NCBI GenBank assembly: GCA_907165065.1
Contig: OU015538.1
Coordinates: 20,413,165-20,477,164, forward strand
From: Caprimulgus europaeus
Taxonomy: Eukaryota; Chordata; Aves; Caprimulgiformes; Caprimulgidae
Length of the DNA stretch: 64,000 nt
Reading direction: 5' to 3'
The position numbers and the translations under genes were made by a program. Below the pieces are notes generated by a model. It was not told where the DNA came from. It worked only from the letters and a program-made list of their open reading frames with translations, and ran no database searches. Below, piece after piece: positions 26,812 to 36,700 of this stretch (the stretch's first letter is position 1; each line of letters opens with the position of its first letter).

Positions 26812-27858
26812 CTAGAAATGAGATTCAGATGTTGGGTCTCCTCCGTTTGTAATAGCCTGGTCACTTAGTTCATCCTGTGGTGCTGGTAGTGCAGTCTTGG
26901 TTAGAGGTGTCTCAGTCTTGAAAAAAGAATCCATTTTTATCTGGGTTTTTATGTTGAAAGACTTCTGGAAGGATTCTGACGTGAAGTAGTAGATGAAGGG
27001 GTCAAAGCAGCAGTTCATCGTTGCGATGCACAACGTGATGGGGTACATTGTCCTCGCAAACCTCTCCAAGGAGCAGTTTGCTATGGCTTGGGACCGCACA
27101 AGGGCGTACAAGAAGAGTATGGAATTGTAAGGCACAAAGCACACGACAAAAATGGCCACGTGCACAATGATCATTTTTAATACTTTCTCTTTGTTTGTCC
27201 CGATCTGGGACAAGGTGGCAGGTTTCCGGAGAGTCCTGAGAACTAGAGAGGAGCAGGTCAGGTTGAGGAGCAAAGGAATTATGAATCCTACCACCTCAAT
27301 AAATATGGTGATCTTGGACAGATAGGTTTTCCAGATACGTTTAGAAAAACCTTCGAAACAGGTGGTGCTGGTGTTGGAAATGTTGGTTGTGGAGAACAAG
27401 GAAGCTGAAATCCCACCGCTGAGGACCAGGATCCAAACACCAGCGCAGACTATGGCAGAATTTCTCCTGGTCCTGATGGTGCGAGATCGGAACGGGTAGA
27501 CGATGGCAAGGAAGCGGTCGACGCTGATGCAGGTGAGGAACAGCATGCTCCCATAGATGTTGGTGAGGAATGCTGTGCCAGAAATCTTGCACAGGCTGTC
27601 TCCAAAAGGCCAATGCCTGTTGAAGTTATAAAAAATTTTAAAAGGCAAAGTGAACACAAAGAGTAAATCTGAAACAGCCAAGTTTGTCATGAAAATGGCC
27701 GTTTCGCTTCGCATTTTCATCCGAAAGCAGAAAACAAAGAGGGAGGCACAGTTAGTAATCAAACCCAGGATGAAGACCACGCTGTACACAGCTCCATACA
27801 AGTTGTACTTAAAGGAATCATCTGTCAAACAGGTATGATTGTTGCTGTGGTTTCCCAT
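26812..27858 (-). CDS. LPAR4: Lysophosphatidic acid receptor 4 (class A GPCR)
   Basis: LPAR4 is a plasma-membrane receptor for lysophosphatidic acid in the P2Y-like branch. It couples to G12/13, Gq, Gs and Gi and acts in vascular development and cell shape. The 348-residue product has seven hydrophobic helices. N36 is the TM1 asparagine and NLAVSD (D64) marks TM2. C90 and C167 should form the TM3-ECL2 disulphide. DRF at 114-116 replaces DRY, as in this subfamily. W142 lies in TM4, P195 in TM5, CFVP (240-243) in TM6 and DPFIY (286-290) in TM7. Glycosylation sequons are at N3, N7, N159, N162 and N261. The core matches LPAR4 much better than LPAR6. I start at the ATG whose A is 27858: it has G at -3 and +4, and a TGA lies in frame at 27891-27889. 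An upstream TTG at 27882 keeps the frame open but is not a plausible start. The N terminus is about 22 residues shorter than in mammals, where the family is about 370 residues. The frame is intact and single-exon. Confidence 0.97.
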   Translation of the reverse strand: MGNHSNNHTCLTDDSFKYNLYGAVYSVVFILGLITNCASLFVFCFRMKMRSETAIFMTNLAVSDLLFVFTLPFKIFYNFNRHWPFGDSLCKISGTAFLTNIYGSMLFLTCISVDRFLAIVYPFRSRTIRTRRNSAIVCAGVWILVLSGGISASLFSTTNISNTSTTCFEGFSKRIWKTYLSKITIFIEVVGFIIPLLLNLTCSSLVLRTLRKPATLSQIGTNKEKVLKMIIVHVAIFVVCFVPYNSILFLYALVRSQAIANCSLERFARTMYPITLCIATMNCCFDPFIYYFTSESFQKSFNIKTQIKMDSFFKTETPLTKTALPAPQDELSDQAITNGGDPTSESHF

Positions 27859-27914
27859 GCCAAAGTTGTGAAGTGCTTCCAAAGACCTTCAAACTCTACT
27901 TCAGTGACATCCAT
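27825..27914 (-). other. Upstream ORF overlapping the LPAR4 start
   Basis: A 29-codon frame starts at ATG 27914 and ends at TGA 27827-27825, inside LPAR4 codon 11. It is in a different frame from LPAR4. Its ATG has T at -3 and G at +4, a weaker context than the receptor's own start, so leaky scanning could allow both. Overlapping uORFs usually lower translation of the main frame. Whether this one is translated is unknown. Confidence 0.5.
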
Positions 27915-28011
27915 AAAATCAGGCAGCGATCTCTTCTCTCCCGGCAGAAACACATTCCAGGAAGGTTGCTGGACACCTTGCTACCACCTTGCCATCATGA
28001 ATCCTCTCATC
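27859..28011 (-). other. LPAR4: Candidate LPAR4 5' UTR segment of the coding exon
   Basis: If the splice acceptor at 28012-28013 is used, the coding exon begins at 28011 and carries a 153-nt leader before the LPAR4 ATG. The leader contains four upstream ATGs in three short frames: 28010-27981 (9 codons, with ATGs internal to it), 27914-27825 (29 codons, overlapping the LPAR4 start out of frame) and 27910-27896 (4 codons). None shares the LPAR4 frame. The exon start is inferred from splice-site sequence only. Confidence 0.55.
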
Positions 28012-28036
28012 CTAAAGGAGAAAGAAAGAAGCCATC
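28012..28036 (-). promoter_or_regulatory. Candidate 3' splice site before the LPAR4 coding exon
   Basis: On the minus strand a tract TTCTTTCTTTCTCCTTTAG ends at 28012, with an upstream CTGAT-like branch-point candidate within about 15 bases. This is a near-ideal acceptor. Mammalian LPAR4 also has its whole coding region in one exon behind non-coding 5' exons, which fits an acceptor a short way before the ATG. Confidence 0.6.
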
Positions 28037-28039
28037 AGT

Positions 28040-31000
28040 CCTGCAACCTACTATTGCCTGAAGCCCCTGTGCAAGAGAACGTGTACTCCTTCCTCTCCAA
28101 ATGAATGGCTGTGCAACCAACCAGTCATAAGTTTGAGGTAGTCTTCAGAAATTCCCCTATTCTGGGGATTTTTCAAAGTTGAACACAGCACTGACTGTAC
28201 TCAGCCTTTCCTTCCCCATCACTCCCTTGTCCTCCCATTGGAAGGGCAGTGATTGCTGATTCCAACTTTCCACTTGGAAAGGATTTTCTTTAAAATTTGA
28301 GATGGAATTGCCCCAGTGTGTTTGGAAAGAAATGAAATCATAGACCCACCATATTGTCCAGGTATGGAATCAAACAGTCTGAGCTGTGCACCTAAACTTG
28401 TGACAAGAGGAGAAAGTTGAAAGCTTTAGTGTTTGCTTTTAACTGTGCAGAAATTAAAGTTCCATGTTTTTTCAACCTTTTTTGATGCAAAAGTATTTAG
28501 AAATCCAAACCTTTTTATTAACAAAGTACTGCTTTGCCTTTTTTCTGCTTGCAAATAGGAGCATCCTTACACTGGTTTTTCAGAGAAAAACTGAAATGCT
28601 GGATTTCAGAAATGATTTTCAAAAATACTTTCCCAACTTATGCTTGCCACTTCTGGAAAATGTTGCACTCTTTTTATTTTTTCCTTAAATTCCTGCAGAA
28701 AAGGTATTACTTTCAGAAAGGACTTTTTTTGGCAACTGTAAAATGCTTTGCAAAAAGGAATCCTTTAAGCTCTACTGCCAGCTTTGCTTCACTTCATTTC
28801 TACTCTTGTTAAGGTTCAGAACCTGAAATTGAGGAAATCTCAAACTAAACTCTCATAAGAATTTCTCCCAAGTCAGCAAGCTTTAGAGAGGTGTAGAGTT
28901 GAAGTAAACTTGCTGTTTGTTGGAAATCAATGCTCTCTGAACTGTCTTGATGTTCTCTTATTGCTATTTTAAGTATTGTTTTTAAGGCCTGTGCAAATAA
29001 TCAATGGGAAAGTCTCCCTCCCTGGAGCGAGGAGGATGTGTGTGTTGGAACTCGGGCAGGGCACTTGGTGCAGCTTGGAAACATGAAGCAAAGTTGGATA
29101 ACCAAGGGAAAAACCTTTGTTTTCTATTTAGTTTGCTGTAGTTTACAAGGCAAAGTCTGTAATCTTCTTGTAATCTAAGAAACATCTTAGTAGCTACAAC
29201 AGCAGAGTAATTTAAAGATTAAACCCTTGTGAAGAGTAGGGTCACTTCCAGAAAGTGATCCTCTGACAGCATAGCTTCAACAGCAACCACGTGACGTTGA
29301 GTTAAAGGTTGAAATGGCAACATAAAAACAAATAAACTGGGGAAGAAAGCATGGAATCAGGACAATTTCGGATGAAAACTGATCAAAATCAAATGTTTTC
29401 CATATGTTTTCCTCCTGGAAAGGCTCATGCTGACAATTATTCTTGCATGCAGGCTGTCAGTGAGTTGGTAAAATGTCAAGTGTTGAGAAAGATGTAAGAG
29501 TCATGGCTCTCCCAGATGGATGGTGAGTTCTGCCCTCACCTCGAGTGCCTGCACAGCTTCAGGCTTCACAAACACCAGTGCTGTGACCCAAGAAGGAGCA
29601 GCACCTTGCCTTTGCATGGTATAAATTGGTTAGACATAAAGCAAAACAGCAGGAAGGGAGGATCCCCAGATCTCACATCTCAGATGATTTTGAGATGACT
29701 TGAACCTTTTGAAAACCAAAAAGATGACTTGGAACCATGAGGTCAGTCCTGTCAGGGAGGGCTCATGCTCTCTGCAGGACTGGGGCAGTGAAGTGGTGCT
29801 TTGTGCTGGTTTGCTCTCCTGGCTGTGTTTGCTGGGCCTACCTTCAGCTACCAGAGATCCCTGTGACTTTCACAGGCAGCTTTGGTCACACCCTCCACTC
29901 GATTTAGTAAATCCTTCCTTTGGTTTAGTTGCATTTTGAGTTGCACAGTTGTGCTGATATCCTGCCTTAGCAAACGTTCCAACCAGGGGTAGCTATGTCC
30001 TTATCTGATTGTTATTGATTGTGTGATGATGACAGAGGAGAACAAAGCCCACGCTGGGGCTTTCTCTAGAGCACATGTAAGCAGACACTTCATTATGCAA
30101 ACTGTACAGGGCTCTGGGGATGGACAGGGTAGGGAACGGGCTGTGTAGAGGAGTGAAATGTTCCTCGTGCCCCTTTGTGCTTTTGTATTCATCTTGGTGG
30201 TTTTCCTACTGGGTTCATGACTAAATGAACTTTATTGTGAAATGGCCTGAAGAAGATAGCAAGCATTTAAACTTATGAAAAGGATGGTAGTAACATCTCA
30301 AAGGTACACTTTAATCTAAATAAGTGAAGGTCTCGCCTACAACTTGAAAAGCCTTTAAGCCTGAACTTGGATTCAAAAGTGCACATAAGCTCCAACAGGA
30401 ATAGCTGTGCCTCCTAGCTTAACCCTCAGCCTAATGCACTAAATTCTTGGCTTGTAGCTCCCTTTCAGTAAAGAAGGAGACTGCATGTTATCTTCATCAG
30501 GAACACTTTTGTTTATACTGAAAGGTAACCTCCATAAGTAGACTCTTTTCTTCTGCTATGTGTAAAAACCCAGGTGTGTCAGTCTCCTGGTCCAGGTTTC
30601 GTGTCTGGGTCCAAACTGGGGAGGTTTGAGAGGGATTGGGTGTCCTTTGACACATTACATAGCCATGTGCCTGGGAGGTTGGTGGAAACCCCACTTTCCA
30701 GTCTGGGCACACAGTCCAGGATTTTGGCTGTTCCTCAAAGCACAGCAGGTTTGAAAGGTGGCTTTGAAATGCTTACCTTACTGCTGACATACGTGGCTGT
30801 TGCCAGCAGTCTGACCCAGATACTTGTTACACAGGAGGAAAGATGCTCTATCACTGGATTTGTTTTTTCCTGCTCTGTATCAGCCAGCCACGAGGTCAAA
30901 TACCAGTCTTTCTGGTGTGTAAGTCTGTGGGACTTGCCTACCAGCAATTGTCTAGCTAAGTCTGGTCATTAAACTACAGGCCTGTGTTGGTTACCTATCT

Positions 31001-31209
31001 AACATCAAGGTGTTTAAACAAGCTGACAAGTTGCTTTGAAACTCAGCCAGCCATGTGCTTTAAATTCTGCAGCATGAGCCTACAGACTTGGTTTTCTGAA
31101 TGTAAAATTCACTTTCCTTCCTCTCCACTAAGGATTAAAGCTGTAGGATGCTCTTCACGTACATCATGGTCACTGCTGCTCTTTTCTTGCTGGGGAAAAA
31201 AAATAATAA
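28040..31209. other. Non-coding DNA, probably LPAR4 intron
   Basis: No coding frame or named repeat is visible. If the splice donor at 39055 and acceptor at 28012 are used, this is the 3' part of one large intron of LPAR4 (minus strand). Otherwise it is upstream flanking DNA. Confidence 0.5.
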
Positions 31210-31627
31210 TAGAATTGTAGAATGTTGTGAGCTGGAAGGGACCCACCAGGATCCTGGAGTCCAACTCCTGTCCCTGCACAGGACAATCCCAACACTCACA
31301 CCATGTCCCTGAGGGCCTTGGCCAAATGCTGCTGGAATCTTGTCAGGCTTGGTGCCATGAGCACCTCCCTGGGGAGCCTGTGCCAGTGCTCCACCACCCT
31401 CTGCCTCAAGAGCCTTTTCCTCATGGCCAAGCTCACCCTCCCCTGCCACATCTTCCTGCCATGGCCTCTGCTCCTGGCGTTGGTGGCCAGAGAGAAGAGC
31501 TCAGCGCCTGCCCCTCCTCTTCCCCTTGGGAGGAAGTTCCAGATCGCCATGAGATCTCCTCTCAGTCTCATCTTCTCCAGGCGACTTCAGCCTCTCCTCA
31601 TATGGCTTCCCCTCTTAACCCTTCACC
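31210..31627 (-). mobile_element. CR1 LINE 3'-end fragment, antisense
   Basis: On the plus strand it begins with an AGAATTGTAGAAT tail and 'gagctggaagggaccc', then 'ccctgagggccttggccaaa', 'gagaagagctcagcgcctgc', and ends 'atggcttcccctcttaaccc'. This is the reverse complement of a CR1 3' end, from a different subfamily than the copies at 46281, 56476 and 62610. It is about 420 bp, 5'-truncated and non-coding. The 158- and 137-codon frames passing through it are by-products. Confidence 0.9.
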
Positions 31628-31695
31628 TAATAATAATAAATTTAAAAACACAAAACAAAAAACCACAAAACAACAACCAACCCCCCCCAGCAATA
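31628..31695. repeat. A/C-rich low-complexity tract
   Basis: AATAATAAT followed by ACAAAACAAAAAACC-like runs and a C8 run. It directly abuts the truncated end of the CR1 fragment. Confidence 0.7.
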
Positions 31696-33556
31696 CATTT
31701 TAAAATGCTGAGTTAAGTGAATGTGTAGAAAACCACTTTGTGGTTCTGTATTTCAGACAGGCCCAAACTTCCCATCCTGTATCTGGAAGAGGGGACAGTA
31801 CACGAGGGCAGGAATGTATCTAGCTGCTGTCAGAGGTGGTACTGTAACAGAATACATAGCCTGTTCAATGTGGGAATAATGTGGATGTTCTGTTCAGTGT
31901 GGGAATATTGGGAATATTCCCTCTCACAGTGGGGATGGTACGTGCAAACCTAGAGCAGCTCTCGCTCACCTAACCCCGTTATGCTCAGTGATGAAGCGGG
32001 GTTCAGCAGAGCAGCTGACAGGGTTTGCTCCCATTTGCCTTTTATTGTGGATACCCCTCGTCTTCCATGTACTGAAAATAAAAGGAAACCTCTACATATC
32101 ACTTCCTCCAGTGCAGGAGTATCCTGTTTACAACTCTCTTATTTCCTCCTCCTGGCATCCCAAGAAATCTTCCCAACAACCAGCTTGCAGGTTAATTCAG
32201 ACCAACCATTTGTCAGTACAGAAAATTAGTGCAGGTAGAAAGCATGCTTATAAATTTGACTCTGTAATTCCATTAAGCCCATTCTTTCTGCTTCACACAT
32301 GTCCTGTTCTCCACAAGTCCACCAAATCGAGCTCACACAAAACAGTGAAGTTTGGGACTGACATTTTTGCATCTTCACATTTTTTTCTCACATGAGATGC
32401 AAGATGAACATAACTTTATCAGTCTGGAGATGTAGGACATCCTGTCTGTGCTCATTTAAATAACTAAACACCACCAAGCCTTTTCTTGTGAGGTCTGATA
32501 CAGACCTTTCCAATCTGAAGGATCTCTTTCTAGATTATCACTGTGTGTACTCAGATTATCTCTAAATCTTGCGAGACAAAGGTTTTATAGGTACAGAAGC
32601 CAAAACCTGAGAGATCACAAGCTGGGGATCCTGGCTTTTTGGGGGGTTTTCTCTGAGTTTTGTTCAGAAATGTCTCTAGGCTATGGCAGCAGTTTTGATA
32701 CAGTCTCAGACCCTGACCTTGGAAATAAATAAGTATTTTGCTTGGACACAGCATGTGCTTCATGCCTTCCCTTGACAAGAACTGCATTCATTAGAGGGAT
32801 TTCCCTTCCCTGTTACTCACCCAGTTGGTACAATGGTTGTGTGATGTGTAACTCGCTCCACTGCTGAGCCCGGGGTTACGGCTTTACAACCACAAACGCT
32901 ACCATTTCTTTAATTTCTTGGGGTTTATTTCCCTTTAATTGTGCAGAAGGCTCAAAAAAGGTTTTGTTGGTTTGGAGGGGAGAATGCTTTAGGGATTTTT
33001 GGAGATTTTTGCATAGATTATAATTCCATATGAGGCTGTAAGACTTGGTTCTTCCAGACTAAGTATTGTAAGTAAGATGAGATACACTGCAACTGTTTGA
33101 GTATGCACTTAACAGATAAACAAAAAGCTTTTTCTACCTGAAAAAGTCAACACTTCTGACAGTTGTATGGCAGTGCTAAGGAGGAACTGTAACACCACCA
33201 AACTATCACTGCTAAAGGCTTACAAATGTTCCCTTGGAAACCACAGAACGTGAATTCAAAGAAAGCAAAGCAGCGATGGGAAACGCAACAAAACCCTCTC
33301 GCCGCTGCGTTCCCCGCTGTGTCGCCACACTGCCCGTACCTCAGGGCCTGCAACGGCCTCTCCTCTTGCTTTCTCTTTTCAGTAGAAGCCTCACTGGTTA
33401 TTTCTGATTGCAAAGAACTTGGGAGAGCATTCATTGAAAGCAGTTTTAAGAACAAACATCGGCTCTGGGGGAATCTTGTAGCTGGTTTTTTCCCTTTTTG
33501 AGGCTGGTAAGGCAGTAACTATGTGTGGCACAGCAATGCTGGCTCTGATTTCCCAG
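31696..33556. other. Non-coding DNA, no gene seen
   Basis: No recognisable coding frame. A short 29-bp-period duplication with a palindrome lies at 31861-31921. The CpG-containing stretch near 33285-33350 is short and has no clear function. Confidence 0.55.
31861..31921. repeat. Imperfect 29-bp duplication ending in a palindrome
   Basis: CTGTTCARTGTGGGAATAWT occurs at 31861-31880 and 31890-31909. The second copy runs straight into the perfect 12-base palindrome GGGAATATTCCC (31910-31921). Confidence 0.75.
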
Positions 33557-33754
33557 TGCCAGCAGTGAGGGTCTCCAGAAAGCTGTACCTGGGATGCCAG
33601 GTACTGCCAGCAGTGAGGGTCTCCAGAAAGCTGTACCTGGGATGCCAGGTACTGCCAGCAGTGAGGGTCTCCAGAAAGCTGTACCTGGGATGCCAGGTAC
33701 TGCCAGCAGTGAGGGTCTCCAGAAAGCTGTACCTGGGATGCCAGGTACTGCCAG
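33557..33754. repeat. 48-bp minisatellite, 4.1 copies, each with a hairpin
   Basis: Four essentially identical 48-base units (33557-33604, 33605-33652, 33653-33700, 33701-33748) and the first six bases of a fifth. Each unit ends in a perfect inverted repeat, arms GTACCTGG and CCAGGTAC around a GATG loop, at 33585, 33633, 33681 and 33729. Because 48 is a multiple of three, 16-residue repeats appear in several open frames on both strands. These are not evidence of a protein. The copies look nearly identical, so the expansion is recent or kept uniform. Confidence 0.95.
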
Positions 33755-36700
33755 ACCTGGCTGCTGGGGATGGGGAATGACTTGGGAGGGGAAATGGCTT
33801 GGGAACACCAAGTTTGGAATTGGCTTTTAAACCAACCAGCTTGCTGAGTTGCTCTGAGCTCTCCATCCTCCCCAGAGCTTATTGCACTTCCACAGTAGCT
33901 TTTGCCCATGTTTCTTCCCCTGGTGCAGTAGGAGCAGGAGAAAGGGTGGGATTAGACAGTGGGGAACAAGCAGCTGCCTGTAAACAAAGCACTATTGACT
34001 ATATGGAGTGATGGAAAGTAGAAATGCTTTAATCTCTTTCATTTACTAATCCTAAGTGATGTATTTGAGAACAGTAGGAAAGAAGTAGACAGAAGTGTGA
34101 CTTTGAAGTCCAGCAAAGGTTTCTGTAGCTTCAAAGAGCCATTCTTCCCTGGGTTTTATCAGAGTGAATGCCTAGCTGGTATGCTGGGCAAAAGGGGGAC
34201 GTTTTCTGACAATTAGCATAAAAGACAGGCAGGAAGGCTCTTATTCATGGCTTTGACACTTATTGTGCAAGGATCTTCAATACCATCAGTTCCTCATTCC
34301 CCAGTATTTGCCATGAGTGTAATAACATCTCCCACACCTGGTGGGAAGGTGAAATCATGAGTTATTCATGATCATTTCAGTCAATCAGGTTGCACTGTCT
34401 GCTTTTCCAGTCGTCTTTGATAGAAGAAAAACAAAACACGTGAGCTTGTGGGGCATTTCCCTTCACTCAGCCGTCAAGATTGATCCCAGGGACCCGATGG
34501 GATTAAGTGGGAGGGTGCTGGCTGCTCCTTTCCTCCCTGCCTGGGGGGGCTTTGGTTCTCCAAGAACCTTTCAGACCCTCCAAGTTCAACAGCTACTTTC
34601 TGTGGCCTGGAAGTCAACACACGAACTGCAGCAGGACCCCAGTTTAATTCTTCTCTAAGATGGAGAGGGAACCAGAAAGCTGAGCCTGTTGGAGCTAATG
34701 CTAAAGGTGCTCTCCTTTTTGCTTTCTTTTTTTTTGTTGTTGTTTTTAATTGATCAGCACTGCTGTTGTCTCCTAACTGTCCTTGGAGACTTACAAAGCA
34801 TTTCCTGCTCAGGGTGACTTCTCTGTGCTGTATCTGTTTTGTATTGAGCTAATTAAAATGTTTCCTTCTGAAGAGAACAGTGAGCTGACTTACCCCATAT
34901 TCAGACACTGATCCTCAGGGCATGACTCTCTTTTTGTTTTCACTGAGAATGTCTCTCTCCATTTACATCACCCCTTTAACCCTTGATGTGCTTTGGCCTT
35001 CCCCATCCATTACTGCCTTCAGAGGGTCAGGTCTATAACCCAGAGATGACAGAATCCACCCCAAACTTCCCAGCATTATTTTATTCTTGTAAGAGGGACT
35101 TTTTTGCTTGCAAAGAAACCTTAATGTGATGATGGAGGACTGCAGGAATGCTGCTTTTTTTGACCCTCAGGTCTCTCATGAAGTGGAGATCACTTTATAA
35201 TAGCATTGCTAGTTTCAATAGGGATCCTCATAAGAGAAGATTTAGATGCAAAGAAAAAACTGATGAATCAAAGAAAAGCAGAGTTGTGCTGTTTGACCCA
35301 ATACTTGAAGATTTACAGGTTGTTTTCACTCAGGAGTAGAAGCTGGTGACGGAGGTAGTTATGTCTTTGATGTAGCCCTGTTTATTTACAAAGCATGGTT
35401 CAGGAAATAAATAAATAAATAAAAATATACATAAAGAATCCTTTTTCCCTGAACCACTGGGGAATCCAACAACAGGACTTGGTTTATTTGCTCATGGTTC
35501 CAAAATGCTTTCCAGTCAGCATCCTGCCCAAAAAGCTTCCTTTCTTTGCTTTCTCTGACACCATTTCCAATGGTTCCTTGGTGATTGCTTGACTTTTGGG
35601 CTCCTTGTTGCCTTTACTCAGCTCTTCGTGAGGTGCCTGCAGCCGCATGAAGCCTCTTTTCACCCGAGCTCTCGCCCAGGGCTGGTTCCTCTGCAGCCCC
35701 AGTTCAGCAAGGGCTGAACTTTCACCTCTGTTTATCCAAAAATTACTGGCTTTTTTGGTTTTCCTTGCACACATTAGCACCACCAAGCATCCATCCAGCT
35801 GCCAGCACCACAGCACAAACTCCTATTTCAGCTTTTGCAAGTTAAACTGGGTGCAAGGAGGTGCAGCTGGATTCCTCGTGGGTGCTGAGCACCATCCTTC
35901 AGCAGGGCAGAAGGCAACCTGTCCTCAGCTCCAGTGCTCAGGACCTTGAAGGATCTGTGCCCTGCATTTATTTATTGGAGGGAGTTGATCAAGCAGGGCC
36001 TTGTTCCCTCAAATTGTTTGATTCTGGGGGGGAAGGAGAAGGTTTGTGAGCTCTCCTGACTGTGGTGTGGAGCCCGTGGGTTTCCTCAGCCTCAGTTTCA
36101 CTTGCTCCAGTGGTCTGGCCTCTGAGTGCTGGAGATGCACCATCCCCTCCTGGAGTGGGATGAAGCCTCCAACCCCCCTGTTCTCCTCGGTGCATGTTTC
36201 TCAGCAAGAAATTTTTGCTGATTTGGAGTTTTCATGTCATCTCCCTCATCTCCTCTCTGGGAAACAAACATTAAGGTCTTGAAAAATATTCAGTGCTGTG
36301 TAATGAGAGGATGTGTGAAGAAGCACAGCTATGCTGTTTTTCAGTAAGAACTATAGCCTAAATTTGCATTAATGTGTTATATTTTTACATTAAGAAGTAC
36401 TTTCTTATTTAACATCTCAGCCAGTGAGTGTTTCTGTAGCAAAGTTTCTTAGAAATGAGATTTTTAATACAGAGATGAGAGTAGGGGAATGACATTTTGG
36501 GACTGTATAAGGGATGCTGCTTTTACATTTACCATGTAAAAGCAAATGTATGCTGGGGTGGAAGATAGTGCATTATCTGCAGGTTCAAGAAAATAAAATG
36601 GGAATATTATTAGATAAAAATAAGAGCTTCTGTTGCTGTTCACTGGCATAATAGGTACTCAAAATATTAAGAGCACGTTACGTAGGCAGAAAGCAATCTG

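Noticed and set aside
27859..27882. LPAR4 frame extended upstream to a 356-codon version
   Set aside because: The extra eight codons begin with TTG, not ATG. The first in-frame ATG is at 27858 with a strong Kozak context.
31227..31716. Plus-strand frames of 137 and 158 codons
   Set aside because: They run through an antisense CR1 3' end and an A-rich tract, so they are transposon by-products.
33557..33754. CRISPR-like array
   Set aside because: Units are directly adjacent with no unique spacers, and the genome is eukaryotic. It is a minisatellite.
33391..33909. Proteins with 16-residue repeats on both strands over the 48-bp array
   Set aside because: The array unit is a multiple of three and lacks stops in several frames, so repeat proteins appear in all of them. 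There is no independent coding evidence.
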